Source of the DNA: Ariolimax columbianus | Taxonomy: Eukaryota > Mollusca > Gastropoda > Stylommatophora > Arionidae | NCBI GenBank assembly: GCA_036924085.1 | Contig: JAVGWX010000004.1 | Span: 43,356,793 to 43,420,792 of the forward strand | Reading direction: 5' to 3' | Length of the DNA stretch: 64,000 nt | The notes under the pieces: generated by a model | What the model saw: the letters and a program-made list of their open reading frames with translations, nothing else | Told to the model about the DNA's origin: nothing | The model's database searches: none | Part shown: in pieces, positions 35,481-46,490 of the stretch | How positions within the stretch are numbered: position 1 is the stretch's first letter | Layout: each line of letters begins with the position of its first letter | Made by a program: the position numbers and the translations under genes

Positions 35481-36604
35481 GTTCGTGTTTTCTTATTACC
35501 AATTCCCAACAAATTAGAATAACGGATAAAGAACAACCGGTTAGATATTTGTATCCGTGTTTCATTCGATCCCCACGAGAACAGTAGTTTATTCTTGTAC
35601 TCCTGTATCATGCTTATATGAACTATTGTTTACCATCCTTGAGTTTTACCAGAGTACGGAAAAGGAAACAAATAATAGTAACAGTGTAACTTGCATTGCA
35701 TGTGCAAACAAATTCATGTCACATAAAATTTCATTAGCTACAGACAAGCCGACATATGTTTACTTGGCTTGTATTTCTTGAACGTTTATGCTTCACAGTG
35801 AACTGAAAACGTCTTGTTTGATTCATTTATTCACTCTTTGTAAAGAGTTTTCTTTCAAAACTAGAAAGCTACTCTGAACCTAGGAGTGCGCAAACCCACT
35901 GAGTTGGAGAGGCTTCTGCTACAAAAGCATTATACCACACTCTTACAAGTTTTCACTGTGATAGAATCAAAGTCTTATCTGTCACACATAAAATGGTCAC
36001 GATAACTACTCATATATATATACACCCACACTCACACACCCGCACGTGCGCTCACTTCAATGAACATATTAAGAAATTGATAGATAACAGTGATTACACT
36101 TACTGCTATTCAGGTATTCCACGTCACGCCAGAATGGGTGTTAAAGGTTTACACACTAAGTTGAGAATATGAAGTCTCATGTTATAGATTTATCAAGACT
36201 CCATGACTTCCTTTTCCTAACCAACCACTCGTATATTGACCGACTGGCTGAAACGTTTAAAAAAAAAAAAAAGAGAACTGTAATAAATCTTGGCAAATCT
36301 TGGTTTCAAGCCCACATGGATCTGAATGAGCGACGTGCGCGGCCTGCAGACAGCCCTCCTAGCCCGTGGGTGAGAATCGTCAGTCCTCGGGGAGTTTGTG
36401 ATGACAGAGAAAGCTCAGGATACCGTGGCGACTCTCACTAGTTACTGGTAAGTGAAAACCCTGCTAATTAACGGGGATCTTGTATCGTTATATCATAAAT
36501 GACCTTTCATACGCCAAGGCCCGCTGTTACAGATATTGAAGTTGGAAGGTTGTTGTTATCTATTAAAATATAACAGAATGGAGAATCTTGAACATGCAAA
36601 CGAT
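35481..36604. other. no recognisable gene
   Basis: A short TA/CA-rich simple tract lies at 36008-36050 and a poly-A run at 36258-36272. Otherwise nothing is recognised. Confidence 0.4.
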
Positions 36605-37345
36605 AATGGCTCACTAGCACACCGATTGTAAGGATGAACGAGCCTTACAAAGATACGAGTGAACGAACCTGGCATCAATAAGCGGGAAGAGCCTCACAAG
36701 CAAAAGGCGAACTAGCCTCACAACTATAAGTCGAATGAGCCGCACAACCATAAGTCGAACGAGCCTCACAACTATAAGTCGAATGAGCCGCACAACCATA
36801 AGCCGAACGAGTTTCACAATTACAAGAATGAACGAGCCTCACGGCCATAAGGGCGAACGAACCTCACATCCATAGGGCGAACGAACCTCACATCCATAGA
36901 GTGAACGAGCCTCACAGCCATAGGGCGAACGAGCCATCAAAAATATGGGCGAACGAGTCTTACATTCATAAGGGCGAACGAACCATCAACAATATGGGCG
37001 AACGAGTCTTACATTTATAAGGGCGAACGAACCATCAACAATATGGGCGAACGAGTCTTACATTTATAAGGGCGAACGAACCATCAACAATATGGGCGAA
37101 CGAGTCTTACATTTATAAGGGCGAACGAACCCTCAACAATATGGGCGAACGAGTCTTACATTCATAAGGGCGAACGAACCAATAACAGTACGACCAAATG
37201 AGTTTGGTATCAATAAGGGCGAATGAGCCTCACTTCGTTGAGGTCCTAATGAGCAATAAGGACGAATGAGCATCACTTCGTTAAGGTCCTAATGAGCAAT
37301 AAGAACGAATGAGCATCATTTAGTTAAGGTCCTAATGAGCAATAA
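36605..37345. repeat. compound minisatellite (24, 49 and 43 bp periods)
   Basis: Units with cgaacgagcctcacaaccat (about 24 bp) give way at 36950-37190 to a 49-bp dimer (start positions 36971, 37020 and 37069). From 37215 there is a roughly 43-bp unit (gagcatcacttcgttaagg plus tcctaatgagcaataag). All share the cgaa(c/t)gag core. Confidence 0.92.
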
Positions 37346-38092
37346 GGACGAATGTCTACCACAATAAGCACTGCCCTCTTTTGTCGCCTTGAACGATATG
37401 CGTGGAATGTGACAGTGGGCACATGGAGATGTTGCAATTGTCTTCTATTTCTCAAACTGTCCGACAACGATTGTAAATACCTTCTCGCGAACATGGGCCA
37501 ATATGAACGTCGCTGGATGATGTCGTGCGTCGCCCCGAATGCTAGTATCGTACTTAACATCGCTTAAACCATTAGTAACAACGCATACGGTTTATGCACT
37601 GATGCCAATAAACTTGCTTTCAACATTTCGTGAATCTCCGTGAACGCTTTTCCGAGCTTCAAACAAAGCGATGTTTAATAGCTGCTCACGAAATGCAGAC
37701 AGTTCCAGAAGGCTCGCACGTAAACAACTAACTACCTACCTACAGTGCTAAGTTCCCCAATAGGGTGACTGGGCTAAAACATGGCATATGTACAGTAGGA
37801 TGTGGCTACAGTCTATGGCCTTAAGATAATTAAAGTCTCTGAATGTGGCCCGTACAGTTTAAAATTTAAAAAAAATAAAAGTTTATAAAAAAAAATGACC
37901 TCAACTTGACCTCTAGCCAATGGGTCACATAAAGGTTAAATCTTGCACGGGCTACGGGACGATAAACAATCACACCAGAAAGACATAGTGATCGGTAGGT
38001 CCCTTTATGAAAGCCATCACTTGTCAGCGCACTGATCATACTGTCAGACATTGCTATATTTCTTAACTTTTTTTGAATAGACTTTATAAGTG
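37346..38092. other. no recognisable gene
   Basis: The stretch 37360-37700 has an open minus frame of 78 codons and could be remnant coding sequence of a mobile element, but no family motif is recognised. Confidence 0.3.
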
Positions 38093-38472
38093 CAATAACC
38101 GAGTGGTCCACGAGAGTCTTTGTGTAGGACAAGAATAGCACCACTGCCACACAGAGAGTACGTCGTAAGAGGCGACTAGCTGTGTGACATGGCATAACAC
38201 CGGTCATGGTTATATGGTTTGTTAAGAGCAGCATAGATGACGCCTAACAGGCTACAGGTCTATTTTTCTCTAGCGTTTGAGTCTTTCAAGATGGACTCGC
38301 ACATCAGTTAACCAGCCTCCACAGCGGTTGTCCCAATGCAGCGGAGTAATGAGCTGGTAGAGCCTATCCCGCAAAGCAGGAAATCCTTCTCTCAGCTACA
38401 CCCAGCTCACGCCAGAGCTGAGACCTGTACAATGGCATCTGTCTCTGTAGAAGCACATGTAACAGTTCCCGC
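38093..38472 (+). repeat. dispersed repeat, copy 1
   Basis: The block from gacaagaatagcaccactgc through gtaagaggcgacta and ctcagctaca to ctgtacaatggcatctg is about 80 percent the same as 58217-58498 plus 59100-59160. The expected 3' end (gtcgactaagactaagact) is found at 39420-39442, so about 0.95 kb separates the two parts of this copy. Confidence 0.8.
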
Positions 38473-39412
38473 CGGAGCAAGGGGAGTTTAGGATGCCTGA
38501 ACATGTTAAAGCTTAAAGCTACCTGAATGCATGTCAAGGTCACTCACCGTCTCAGCAAAGGAGAACAGAGTTGGGTTAAGGAATGTGGACTGGTAGAAAC
38601 TGACCACTGGCCTTCCGATTTTGGTAGAGGGAGATTGATTGACACACGAAATTGGCAGCGGGGCTTGCTGCGAGAGAATGAGTGACAGGTGTGCAAAGTG
38701 TTTCGTTCCAATGGGATTGAAGATGGCCATCACCTGAGATCGATTGGTCAAGCTCTGGTCTTGCTTGAGGATATATAACTCGAGACAAAGTTTAGCTCGA
38801 GAGGCTGGATAGAGAGATGGAGAGAGGCTGGAGAGAGAGAGGCTGAATGGAGGAGAGTGAGAGAGAGCGAGACTGAATGTAGATAGTATGTTTAACTCAC
38901 CGACTTAGATAGAGGAGCGATTGATAGACGGTTGGCCGAATGTTTAGTGATAGAACAGGATCGCTCAAATAGGTGTGTGAGTTTTGCATTAGTAGATAAT
39001 CTGAACGTGTGTTTGTAAGCAAGGACACATTGTGAACGAGTTATGTCGAGATCGCCCGCCTGAGGGGATTTCAATGAGGAAGAGTATTTGATAAGGTGTG
39101 TTGAAGACGCAGTTAAGGCGATGTGTGTGTGATGTAATTGCAAGGCAATAGAACTGTTTTTTTTTTAGATAGTTGGGAATTCCATCAAGAGCTTATGCTT
39201 ACAATTCCCGTTTTAGTAGAATGTTTAGTTAAGATATGTATTATATTGTGTTTGTAATTTCTCGACTCATTCTATGATATGAGTATGATATAATAAATAT
39301 GCCACCTGCTGTGTGATATGTCATTTACTGAGGATGGTCATGATGATGTGGATGAGTGTGAGAATGTTCTAAGTTAGAATAACGGCCAGGGCAAATAAAT
39401 AGGCGGTCTGCT
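38472..39412. mobile_element. possible solo LTR inside the dispersed repeat
   Basis: The insert begins tgtaacagttcccgcc and ends near ctgctaccca, compatible with LTR termini. It has a TATA-like gaggatatataactc at about 38765 followed by GA-rich sequence, and an aataaat signal at 39292. A target-site duplication could not be shown, and no internal retrotransposon coding region is present. Confidence 0.35.
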
Positions 39413-39442
39413 ACCCATCGGTCGACTAAGACTAAGACTAAG
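39413..39442 (+). repeat. 3' end of dispersed repeat copy 1
   Basis: The segment gtcgactaagactaagact is identical to the end of the 58-kb copy at 59137-59160. Confidence 0.7.
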
Positions 39443-39888
39443 TGCACTAACAAACGTGTACCGACGTTTCAATCAAAAGCCATTCATAAAGGACTGGACA
39501 CACTAAAACAGCACCAAATGAAAGCGTGAACTTCGTTGAAAGAGTACCGGTGTCAAAGATAAAATAAATCCAGAATAAAATATAATAGTTCGTGAGTGCA
39601 ATAATTCTGTGCGCTATTCGCCGTCATATTTTTGGTCAAGGCATGACGTTTGTACATCTCGATCAGTGTCTGAGAAAATACAGCTGTAGTGCATTTGTTT
39701 CTTGAGGCAAAAGTACCGGGTATGATAAGCGTTATCAATACGCTTCAGTCGACCAAGCTGTAAACTGGCACTTGAATTGTTATTGTACTAAAGGTTGCTG
39801 GAAAAAGAACTGGCCACCCCCATCTCATAAACAACCAGCGACCTGGTATAATAAAGTCTCTAACACTTTATTCCCGACAGCAGTGGCT
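39443..39888. other. no recognisable gene
   Basis: Nothing recognised. Confidence 0.4.
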
Positions 39889-40285
39889 ACTATTGAATAC
39901 CTTTACTTGGGTCTCGAGGTGAGACGTCGGCCTCGGGTGCTGGAAGGTGACTGGTTTAAATCACGGTGGAGATCGAGATTTTTTCACGTAGACTTTCTGG
40001 TATTTCCCCGGATATCTGGGAAGTAGAGATCAGCCGTCCGTATGCAATGTCGCTCACGTTAAAAATCCCTCAGCAGTTATAAATCGAAAAAGAGTAGGCA
40101 TTACGGCCGATGCCCGAGAAAAATTCAAATTTATGTTAACAATCTACCCAATGTATTCCTGGATCCTCGCCGGTGCTACGGAGTTCGTGCACTGTGATAA
40201 GATTCTCCAAAAATATGGAGAAGAACAGAGCACTGTTGGGTTCAATGGCGTGCAATGACGTTGATTCTTCAACTAAACTTAACTA
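39889..40285 (+). mobile_element. SINE-like repeat with tRNA-like B box, copy 1
   Basis: The block with actggtttaaatcacgg (B-box-like), then gtagactttctggtatttcc, caatctacccaatg and gtgctacggagttcgtgcac, matches the complement of 45165-45530 along its whole length. It ends in a ttcaactaaacttaac tail. Decayed retroposon; the tRNA-like head is only suggestive. Confidence 0.65.
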
Positions 40286-40859
40286 CCTTTACTTGTACAA
40301 CTTGTCTTAGTTGCTTTCTGGTGCTGGTCTTGTTTGTACCAAAGAGCTCTACAGTTTCAATACTATTTGTTTGTGACATTTTCGTCAGCGGCTTTTCTTT
40401 CAAGTCTGGTAGCAATCCATCGCTGCTAGAATGTTTTCTGGCGTACATAATACAGTAAATGGATTAGGTTTTGTGGGGAGAAACATGTCGTTAGTGCCAC
40501 TCGTCAAATGTCACCGTTCCTAAGTCAAGGAGTAACGAAGCCGACTGATCCTGGGGTTTAGTATAAACTAATGCAATCTACCATTTTTTGTCATGAAGAA
40601 GCCGAGTTCCACAGAGTACAGTGAAGGATGAGAAGATTTACAGATTAAATGGATCGATGGCGTTCTTTGTATGTATATAATATAATGTTCGGTTATGTTC
40701 TATTACTAAGGATCGACTTCACTGCACCTCGGGAATATCCACAGGTGTTCAGTCACTATCGGCAAATGGCGGAGGAAAGTGTGGATACTGATAGTTTATA
40801 TAACTCGCTGATTCTTCACACTCTTGACTGGTCTGCTCAATCATTGTTTGAATTTTAGA
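40286..40859. other. no recognisable gene
   Basis: Nothing recognised. Confidence 0.4.
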
Positions 40860-41310
40860 GCTCTATAGTTTTTAAATACTGATCCATCTAGTATGGTGTC
40901 GTCATCCAACATTGCTTCACAATGCCACTCCTGTCCATATCTAGTGTGCTTGTGAACTCAAGATGGTAGATCGTTCGTTGCAGTAGATCAACACCAGCTA
41001 CTTGAAGTTTGAGGCATCTACAGCTGCCATTCACTCATGCCTAATTCAGTCCTTCTGTGGCTTCCGAAGTAAGCAATGTGGAGTCTGACACGATGACTGC
41101 AGTTGTTAAAGAGGTCTCAGATAGCCACATAAACCCAACAAGATATGTCTCTGCATAGACCCGAGCCATTAGTATATGTGACAGCATCCCTACCCTGCTA
41201 GATTTAGGTAGTGGATACATATAGCTATGGAACCAGTCCCCAGGTACCGATGCCTTCTCTACAGTGGTATTGAACAAATTCACCACATTTCTAACATATT
41301 TCTCATTCAG
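40860..41310 (-). mobile_element. possible LINE relic
   Basis: The minus strand reads VVNLFNTTVEKASVPGDWFH then a YPLPKSSR segment, resembling the fingers region of LINE reverse transcriptases (leaving-end motif x-LFNxxL-xxx-VPxxW followed by PxPK). The rest is degraded. Confidence 0.35.
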
Positions 41311-41394
41311 TTGCTTGATGTGGCATCGTGATATGTGACAATTATGGAAAGATTTCGTTTACACGGCTTGTTGCATCTTGGAAATCTGGCGTTA

Positions 41395-41572
41395 TAAGCA
41401 TATTTGTTTTACTAACAACATCACCCTGACCGTATTTGCATCCCATGTTTTGAGGCTGAGTCGACTCGGAAGCCGTTTTCGATCTAAAAATATCGCGCAA
41501 CACATGGGGATTTAACCTAGATTGCTCGATTGGGGAAACCAGTACATTAACCGCTGCGCTATCGGAGCCACT
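41395..41572 (-). mobile_element. tRNA-derived SINE, same family as 50181-50455
   Basis: On the minus strand ggctccgatagcgcagcgg and ttaatgtactgg form the A box, and ggttaaatcccc (complement 41508-41519) the B box. The following gagtcgactcagcct resembles ggtcgacccagcct of the SINE at 50 kb. 3' part decayed. Confidence 0.68.
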
Positions 41573-41574
41573 AA

Positions 41575-41942
41575 TATATTCCAGCCTTGCCTTAATTATT
41601 AGGTCTGCTTAATCTTCTTCCCCTATGGCAGTGCCTAGAATATATGTCCGAATTTCATTGCCGGCATCTCTACCTACGTTGTCTGTCTGATCAACGTATC
41701 GATTTACAAAATCAAAGACCCTTCTCAACATCTACATTCAGGTAGTCCCTGTGGAATCTTGAATAATGGGTATACTGTTATGTTACATTATATTTTACTA
41801 TAATTTTGTGTCATATTACATTAATGTATTATTTTATGTTGTATTTTGTAATACTATATTAAATTGTTATGTTATGTTATTTGAAATGACATACTGTGTT
41901 AAATTATGTTATATTACATTACAAAATGAGTGATACCCCCAT
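41575..41942. repeat. degenerate ATGTTATATTA-rich simple sequence
   Basis: From about 41770 to 41930 short words such as ttatgttacatta and ttatgttatattac recur without a fixed period. A similar tract is at 62480-62600. Confidence 0.5.
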
Positions 41943-44226
41943 ATAAGAGCCTAACATTCAGGTCAGGTCAGGTAATCCCGTAACCGGTGAGGTCATAGGG
42001 GCACACATGAAGACATCCTCACAATCTCACGCCATCCCTCTCTGTCAGCGGCCGCTGTCTACGCCTCTTCTGGTAGGAGATTGATCCATTCTTTTATGTT
42101 GTCCTCCCACCTCTTTTCGGGACGGCCTCTTCGTGGTCTGCCGTGCACCTTTCCGAGAAGGATCGTATTTGCAAGACCATTTGATCTCGACATGTGACCG
42201 TACCAAGCGAGTTTCCTTCTTTTGACAGTTGCCAAGAGGTCTTCAAAAGGCCATGTTGTAATTGTATCCAGTATTTCTTTATTTGTAACTCGATCTTTGA
42301 CCTTTGGAAATCTTCGGAAACATCTCATCTCCAAGGCCTGTATCTTTCGCTAAAGGTCATCTGTAACTGTCCATGTCTCACATGCATAGAGGAATATTGA
42401 CAGGACCAATATACGCATTAATATGATTTTCATGCATAGTGCTAACCGTTTATCTTCCCAGATTTTGTTAAGCCGTGCAAGCGCCGCTATTGTCTGTGCT
42501 ATTCTGGCCAACACCTCACATTTTGATCCTTCATCACTGACAATCGAACCCAGCTATTTAAAACGGTCAACCACTTCGAGTTCCTGGCCATTAGCTTTTA
42601 TCCTACTGTTGAAGCCAATGCGTTGTTGGTCATTAATTTTGTCTTTCCAGCGTTTATCTCTATACCATAGTCAAGAGCTGTTTCATCAAGCCTTCTGACC
42701 CATTCCTGGAGTTCTGCTTCTGAATCCGCCAACCCGTCGATGGCATCTGCAAAACGAAGGTTGGTAATCGTTGTTAATCTATCTTGACAGTACCAACGTG
42801 ACCTCCAAGTGTCTCACTCATAATTCCCTCAAGGAATTTACTGAAAAGAGTTGGAGAGAGTGTACACCTTTGTCTCACACCAACTGATGTGCGAAACCAG
42901 CCCCCCCCCCCCCCCCGCTTCTCATTCACAAGAACTGCACTGGACGCCTTGTCATACAGGTGTTCCTTTATAATATTTCCGTTGATTGTATACATCCTCG
43001 TGGTTACCTATAGCGCTTTATGCCATACCCTATCAAACGCCTTCTTAAAATCAACAAACATATGATACAGTTTTTGCTGCTGTTCTAGATATTTGTCGCT
43101 TAGCAGCCTTAAATTAAATATATGTTCTGTAGTGCTTCTTCCCTGTCTGAACCCTGCTTGCTGCTCAGCAATGATGTTTTATGCTTGGAGTTTCAATCGG
43201 TCGAGGATTAATCTAAGCATGACCTTGCTAGGGTGGCTGATGAGGTTTATTGTTTTGTAATTTTGACACAGCTTTAGGTTTCCAGACTCATGTAACGGTG
43301 TAAACATTGATTTTGTCCATAAGTCCGGCCAGTTTCCTGTCACCCATATTTTGTTGCAGATGTGTGTCAGGCCTTCCACCACTACCTCTCCACCTGCTTG
43401 TAAGAGCTCTGCTGGTATATTGTCCTCGCCGGCCGCCTTCCCTCTTCTCAATGTTTTTACCACTGCATCTACCTCTTCCTTTGTTATCAGATGGTTATCC
43501 TCTATATTTGTTGGTGTTGGGGGGATTGTTTTCTCAGGTTCGTTCCTTCCCTCATAGTTGTATAACTCGGAACAGTACTCTGTCCATCGTGCCAGTACGT
43601 CATTGTCCTCAATAAGGCACTTGCCGCTATTATCCTGGAACATAAAGTTTATGCCTTGTCTCGGTGTTACCAGTTCTTTGATCACCTTGTATGCTCCTTT
43701 AGCGTCATTTCTGTTTAATCTTTCTTCGATGATTGTACATTGCTCACATATCCACACTTCCTTCGCCTCTCCCATCTTTTGTTTTATCGCTTTCTTGGTC
43801 TCTTTATATCTGCCGACCTCATCAGGTGGATGATTTTGGTTTTTCAGTGACCTTCTTCTATCACGAAGATCTAGAATTTCTTTAGTCACCCATGGCTTCT
43901 TTTTTGTTTGGTGGCACCCCAGGATCTTTGTTGCTGTATCTCTGAGTGCTGAGTTAAGAGACTCTGTTACTGTATCGGTATATAGTCCTTCTCGGAGAGC
44001 CAACAGTGGAGCAAATCTCCATCATACCCTTGATTGGAACACTTCGATGATTGTTGGGTCTTTTAGTTTTTCCAGGTCAAACTTTAGTCTAGTCACATCT
44101 TTCTTTGCGACTCTCTTCAATCACAGACGCATAGTCATCATAACAAGATCGTGGTCGCTTCCTATATCCGCTCCGGAAAAACTTCTCGTTTTGTCGGTGT
44201 TGATACTAGATTTAAACCTCCTCTGG
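41943..44226 (-). mobile_element. RTE-like LINE, truncated in the endonuclease
   Basis: In minus-strand order: endonuclease end (GADIGSDHDLVMM, 44170), linker (43700-44000, with KKPWVTKEILDLRDRRRSLK), fingers (GEDNIPAELLQAGGE at 43420, TINLISHPSKVMLR at 43240), palm (FVDFKKAFDRVW at 43045, FRTSVGVRQRCTLSPTLF at 42860, FADAIDGLA at about 42750), thumb, and C-terminus (MEMRCFRRFPKVKDRVTNKE at 42300, GRPRRGRPEKRWEDNIKEW at 42100). The catalytic FADD box reads FADA, and a run of 16 Cs (42901-42916) plus frameshifts break the ORF. The 3' end carries an (ACCTG)n-like tail at 41955-41975. Confidence 0.88.
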
Positions 44227-45164
44227 ACCAGATGATTTTATGTTCCTCGACCAAAACGGAACAAATAATGAAAAAATATATATCAAGTATGTAGAAACTG
44301 AGGACTGGCTCCGTGGCTTCCTCAGTCTACTTCCAAAACTTGGCAAGGACTTCATGCAGCTAAGTAGCTATAAAATAATTACCTTACAGAATTTATATGG
44401 CAAAATACTAGAGAAGAAGGTAGCCAGAATAGCTGTGTTCCATCTATAGAATGAGTACATCCTACCTGGCGACATGAGCAGTTAGTAACCAGTGGTGGTG
44501 ACCTGTGGTAGCGCTGTCAAATGTCCTTATGGGGTTTATGAGGGTCTCCAGTTAAAACATGAAACATTTGCCGTGGCTCTTTACCTGAGGATGCACATGC
44601 CCATGTGGACTATGAGACCTTAGTATGCTATTTGAGGGAATGTAGAATCAACCAACAGCGTGTGTGCTGGATAGCAGCTACGCTGATGAAGAAAACAATT
44701 GCACTTTGTTTGAGACCATGGACATCCGAACCCATGAGTATATGTCAGGAAACTCCCTAGAGATCGTAGCTCTCAGGCGTATTGTTCAAAGTCTACACAA
44801 TAAAAAAGGGTCAACATCCAACCTTCATATCCAGGACTGGCTTGGATAGAATTGCTTTGGTATAAGTAATACAAGACCTTGCAAGCTCCCAGATCAATTC
44901 CAACAAAACTGGTGTGATGTTGTGCTCAATGAATAACTCCATAGTGAAGGCTTTACCTCCCTGACATCACCCTTAAGCAATATGCCATCGAGGATGCAAG
45001 ATAACTTGAAATATCTGAGAGAAACTCTTGACCGTAGACTGTCTTTAAATTACAATGTCGATCAAATTATACAGAGATGCAAAAGGGGACTGGCAGCTCT
45101 CAAGAAGATGGTAGCTGCAAAATTGGAGAAGTGGTCACTTTCATCCTATACAGTTTAGTTTAGG
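44227..45164 (+). mobile_element. Jockey-like LINE relic, part 1
   Basis: The plus strand gives a LGKDFMQLSSYKIITLQNLYG segment in which the fingers motif SYRPIxLLN is recognisable (44340), later NLKYLRETLDRRLSLNYNVD (45010) and KRGLAALKKMVA (45080). Badly decayed. It is interrupted by a SINE and continues at 45540. Confidence 0.55.
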
Positions 45165-45535
45165 TTACTTTTTAGTTGAAGAGTCAACATCATTACACAT
45201 GGTTTAACCCATACATCACCTGTTCTTTTCCATTTTTGTAAAAGAATCTCAGCACAATGCACGTACTCCGTAGCATAGGTGAGGATCTCGTAATAGATTG
45301 GGTAGATTTTTAACATAATTTTGAATTTTGCCCGGGCAGCGGCCGTTAAGTCTACTCTTTTCGATTTCCAACTGTTGAATGGGTTTTAACATGTGTAACA
45401 CTGCACACAGGCGTCCGATCTCTACTACCCAGAGATCCGAGAAAATACCAGAACCTCTACATGAAAAAATCCTGGTCTCCATTGTGATTTGAACCCACGA
45501 CCTCCAGCCCTGGTACTGTCAATTATCTATTATTG
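45165..45535 (-). mobile_element. SINE-like repeat, copy 2
   Basis: The complement of 39889-40285: gggttcaaatcacaatgg (B-box-like), gtagaggttctggtatttt, caatctattacgag, and a ttcaactaaaaagtaac tail. It sits between two halves of the Jockey-like relic. Confidence 0.65.
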
Positions 45536-45790
45536 GCTCGGTATCCTCACACTGTCAAGGTCACAGTGTAAAATGTTGAAACTCATCCAGAATGAAGGAA
45601 TGTGATAGGTCATTGGCTGTACCAGTGATGCTCTTATTGTGAAGATGAGATGTGATATTGAACTTCTGTTTATAACCTCCGGTCTCGCTCTGGCCGAGAT
45701 CAAAGGCTACATGCGAGTTACCGCAAAAAAAAAAAAGCACCTACTGCTCATGAACACTGCAGATATAAAGGAAACAAGTTTCAAGAGAGG
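45536..45790 (+). mobile_element. Jockey-like LINE relic, part 2
   Basis: The segment SILTLSRSQCKMLKLIQNEG followed by VIGCT and RCDIELL is the typical C-terminal stretch of a Jockey-type RT (LSKSQLKKLExIQNxALRIILGC). It continues the element stopped at 45164. Confidence 0.6.
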
Positions 45791-46490
45791 GAGGTCATGA
45801 ATAGTAGAGATAGACAGGACGAGTGGTAAGGTGACAATGGTAAAGACTATAATCAAAGGGAAGAATTGGTTCACACTGGAGAACGGGTCCTTTCACATGA
45901 GGTGTCTATGGCGTATATTGGGGATTGGATGGCAAGACAGAGTGTCACATAATACGGTCTTACAGAGAGCAAACACTCACAGCATGTACTCGTTGTTGAG
46001 CCAGCGACATCTACAGTGGTTGGGACATGTTTATCGCTTAGAAGACGAGAGGCTGCCAAAGGATATCCTTTATGGACAGCTAGCCATTGGAGTTAGAAGA
46101 ATCCGCCATCCCATACTGCGAGTCAAGGACGTATGCAAGAGGGATATGAAGTCATGTGACATCCCATCCGAGGGATGGGAAGAAATTGCTCAGGATCAAG
46201 CTATCTGGAGACAATCAGCAGGAGGGGGCATAGTGGCTGCTGACGCTCGTAGGGGTCTTCTGGTCTGCAGAGAAAAAAAGAAAGACTGAAGAGATCAAGG
46301 AACAGCCAGGCAAGCCAGCCTCCTCAATATGTTTGTACGATCTGTGGCAGGGACTGGCACTCACATATCAGCCATTACAGCCATATCAGACAGTGTAGAA
46401 ATACAGGAGATAGAGCTGGACAAAACTCACAGGGCGCCACACACATGGTCTATAGAGACTAAGATGCCTATGATGATGATGATGATGAGT
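45791..46490 (+). mobile_element. LINE C-terminus with zinc finger and (GAT)n tail
   Basis: The 45831-46289 frame encodes FHMRCLWRILGIGWQDRVSH, then LLSQRHLQWLGHVYRLEDER, LPKDILYGQLAIGVRR and DVCKRDMKSC, followed by a SWEDLAxDRxxW-type segment. After a frameshift comes a zinc finger, CTICGRDWHSHISHYSHIRQC (Cys codons 46334 and 46343; His and Cys at the end). The element finishes in (GAT)n at 46467-46488. Relatives are the relics at 3820-5028 and 59970-60600. The finger probably belongs to the LINE and helps in nucleic acid binding; this is inference from the position. Confidence 0.8.

Noticed and set aside
45249..45482. 77-codon minus-strand ORF as a small gene
   Set aside because: It lies inside a SINE-like repeat that also occurs at 39889-40285 in a form without this frame.
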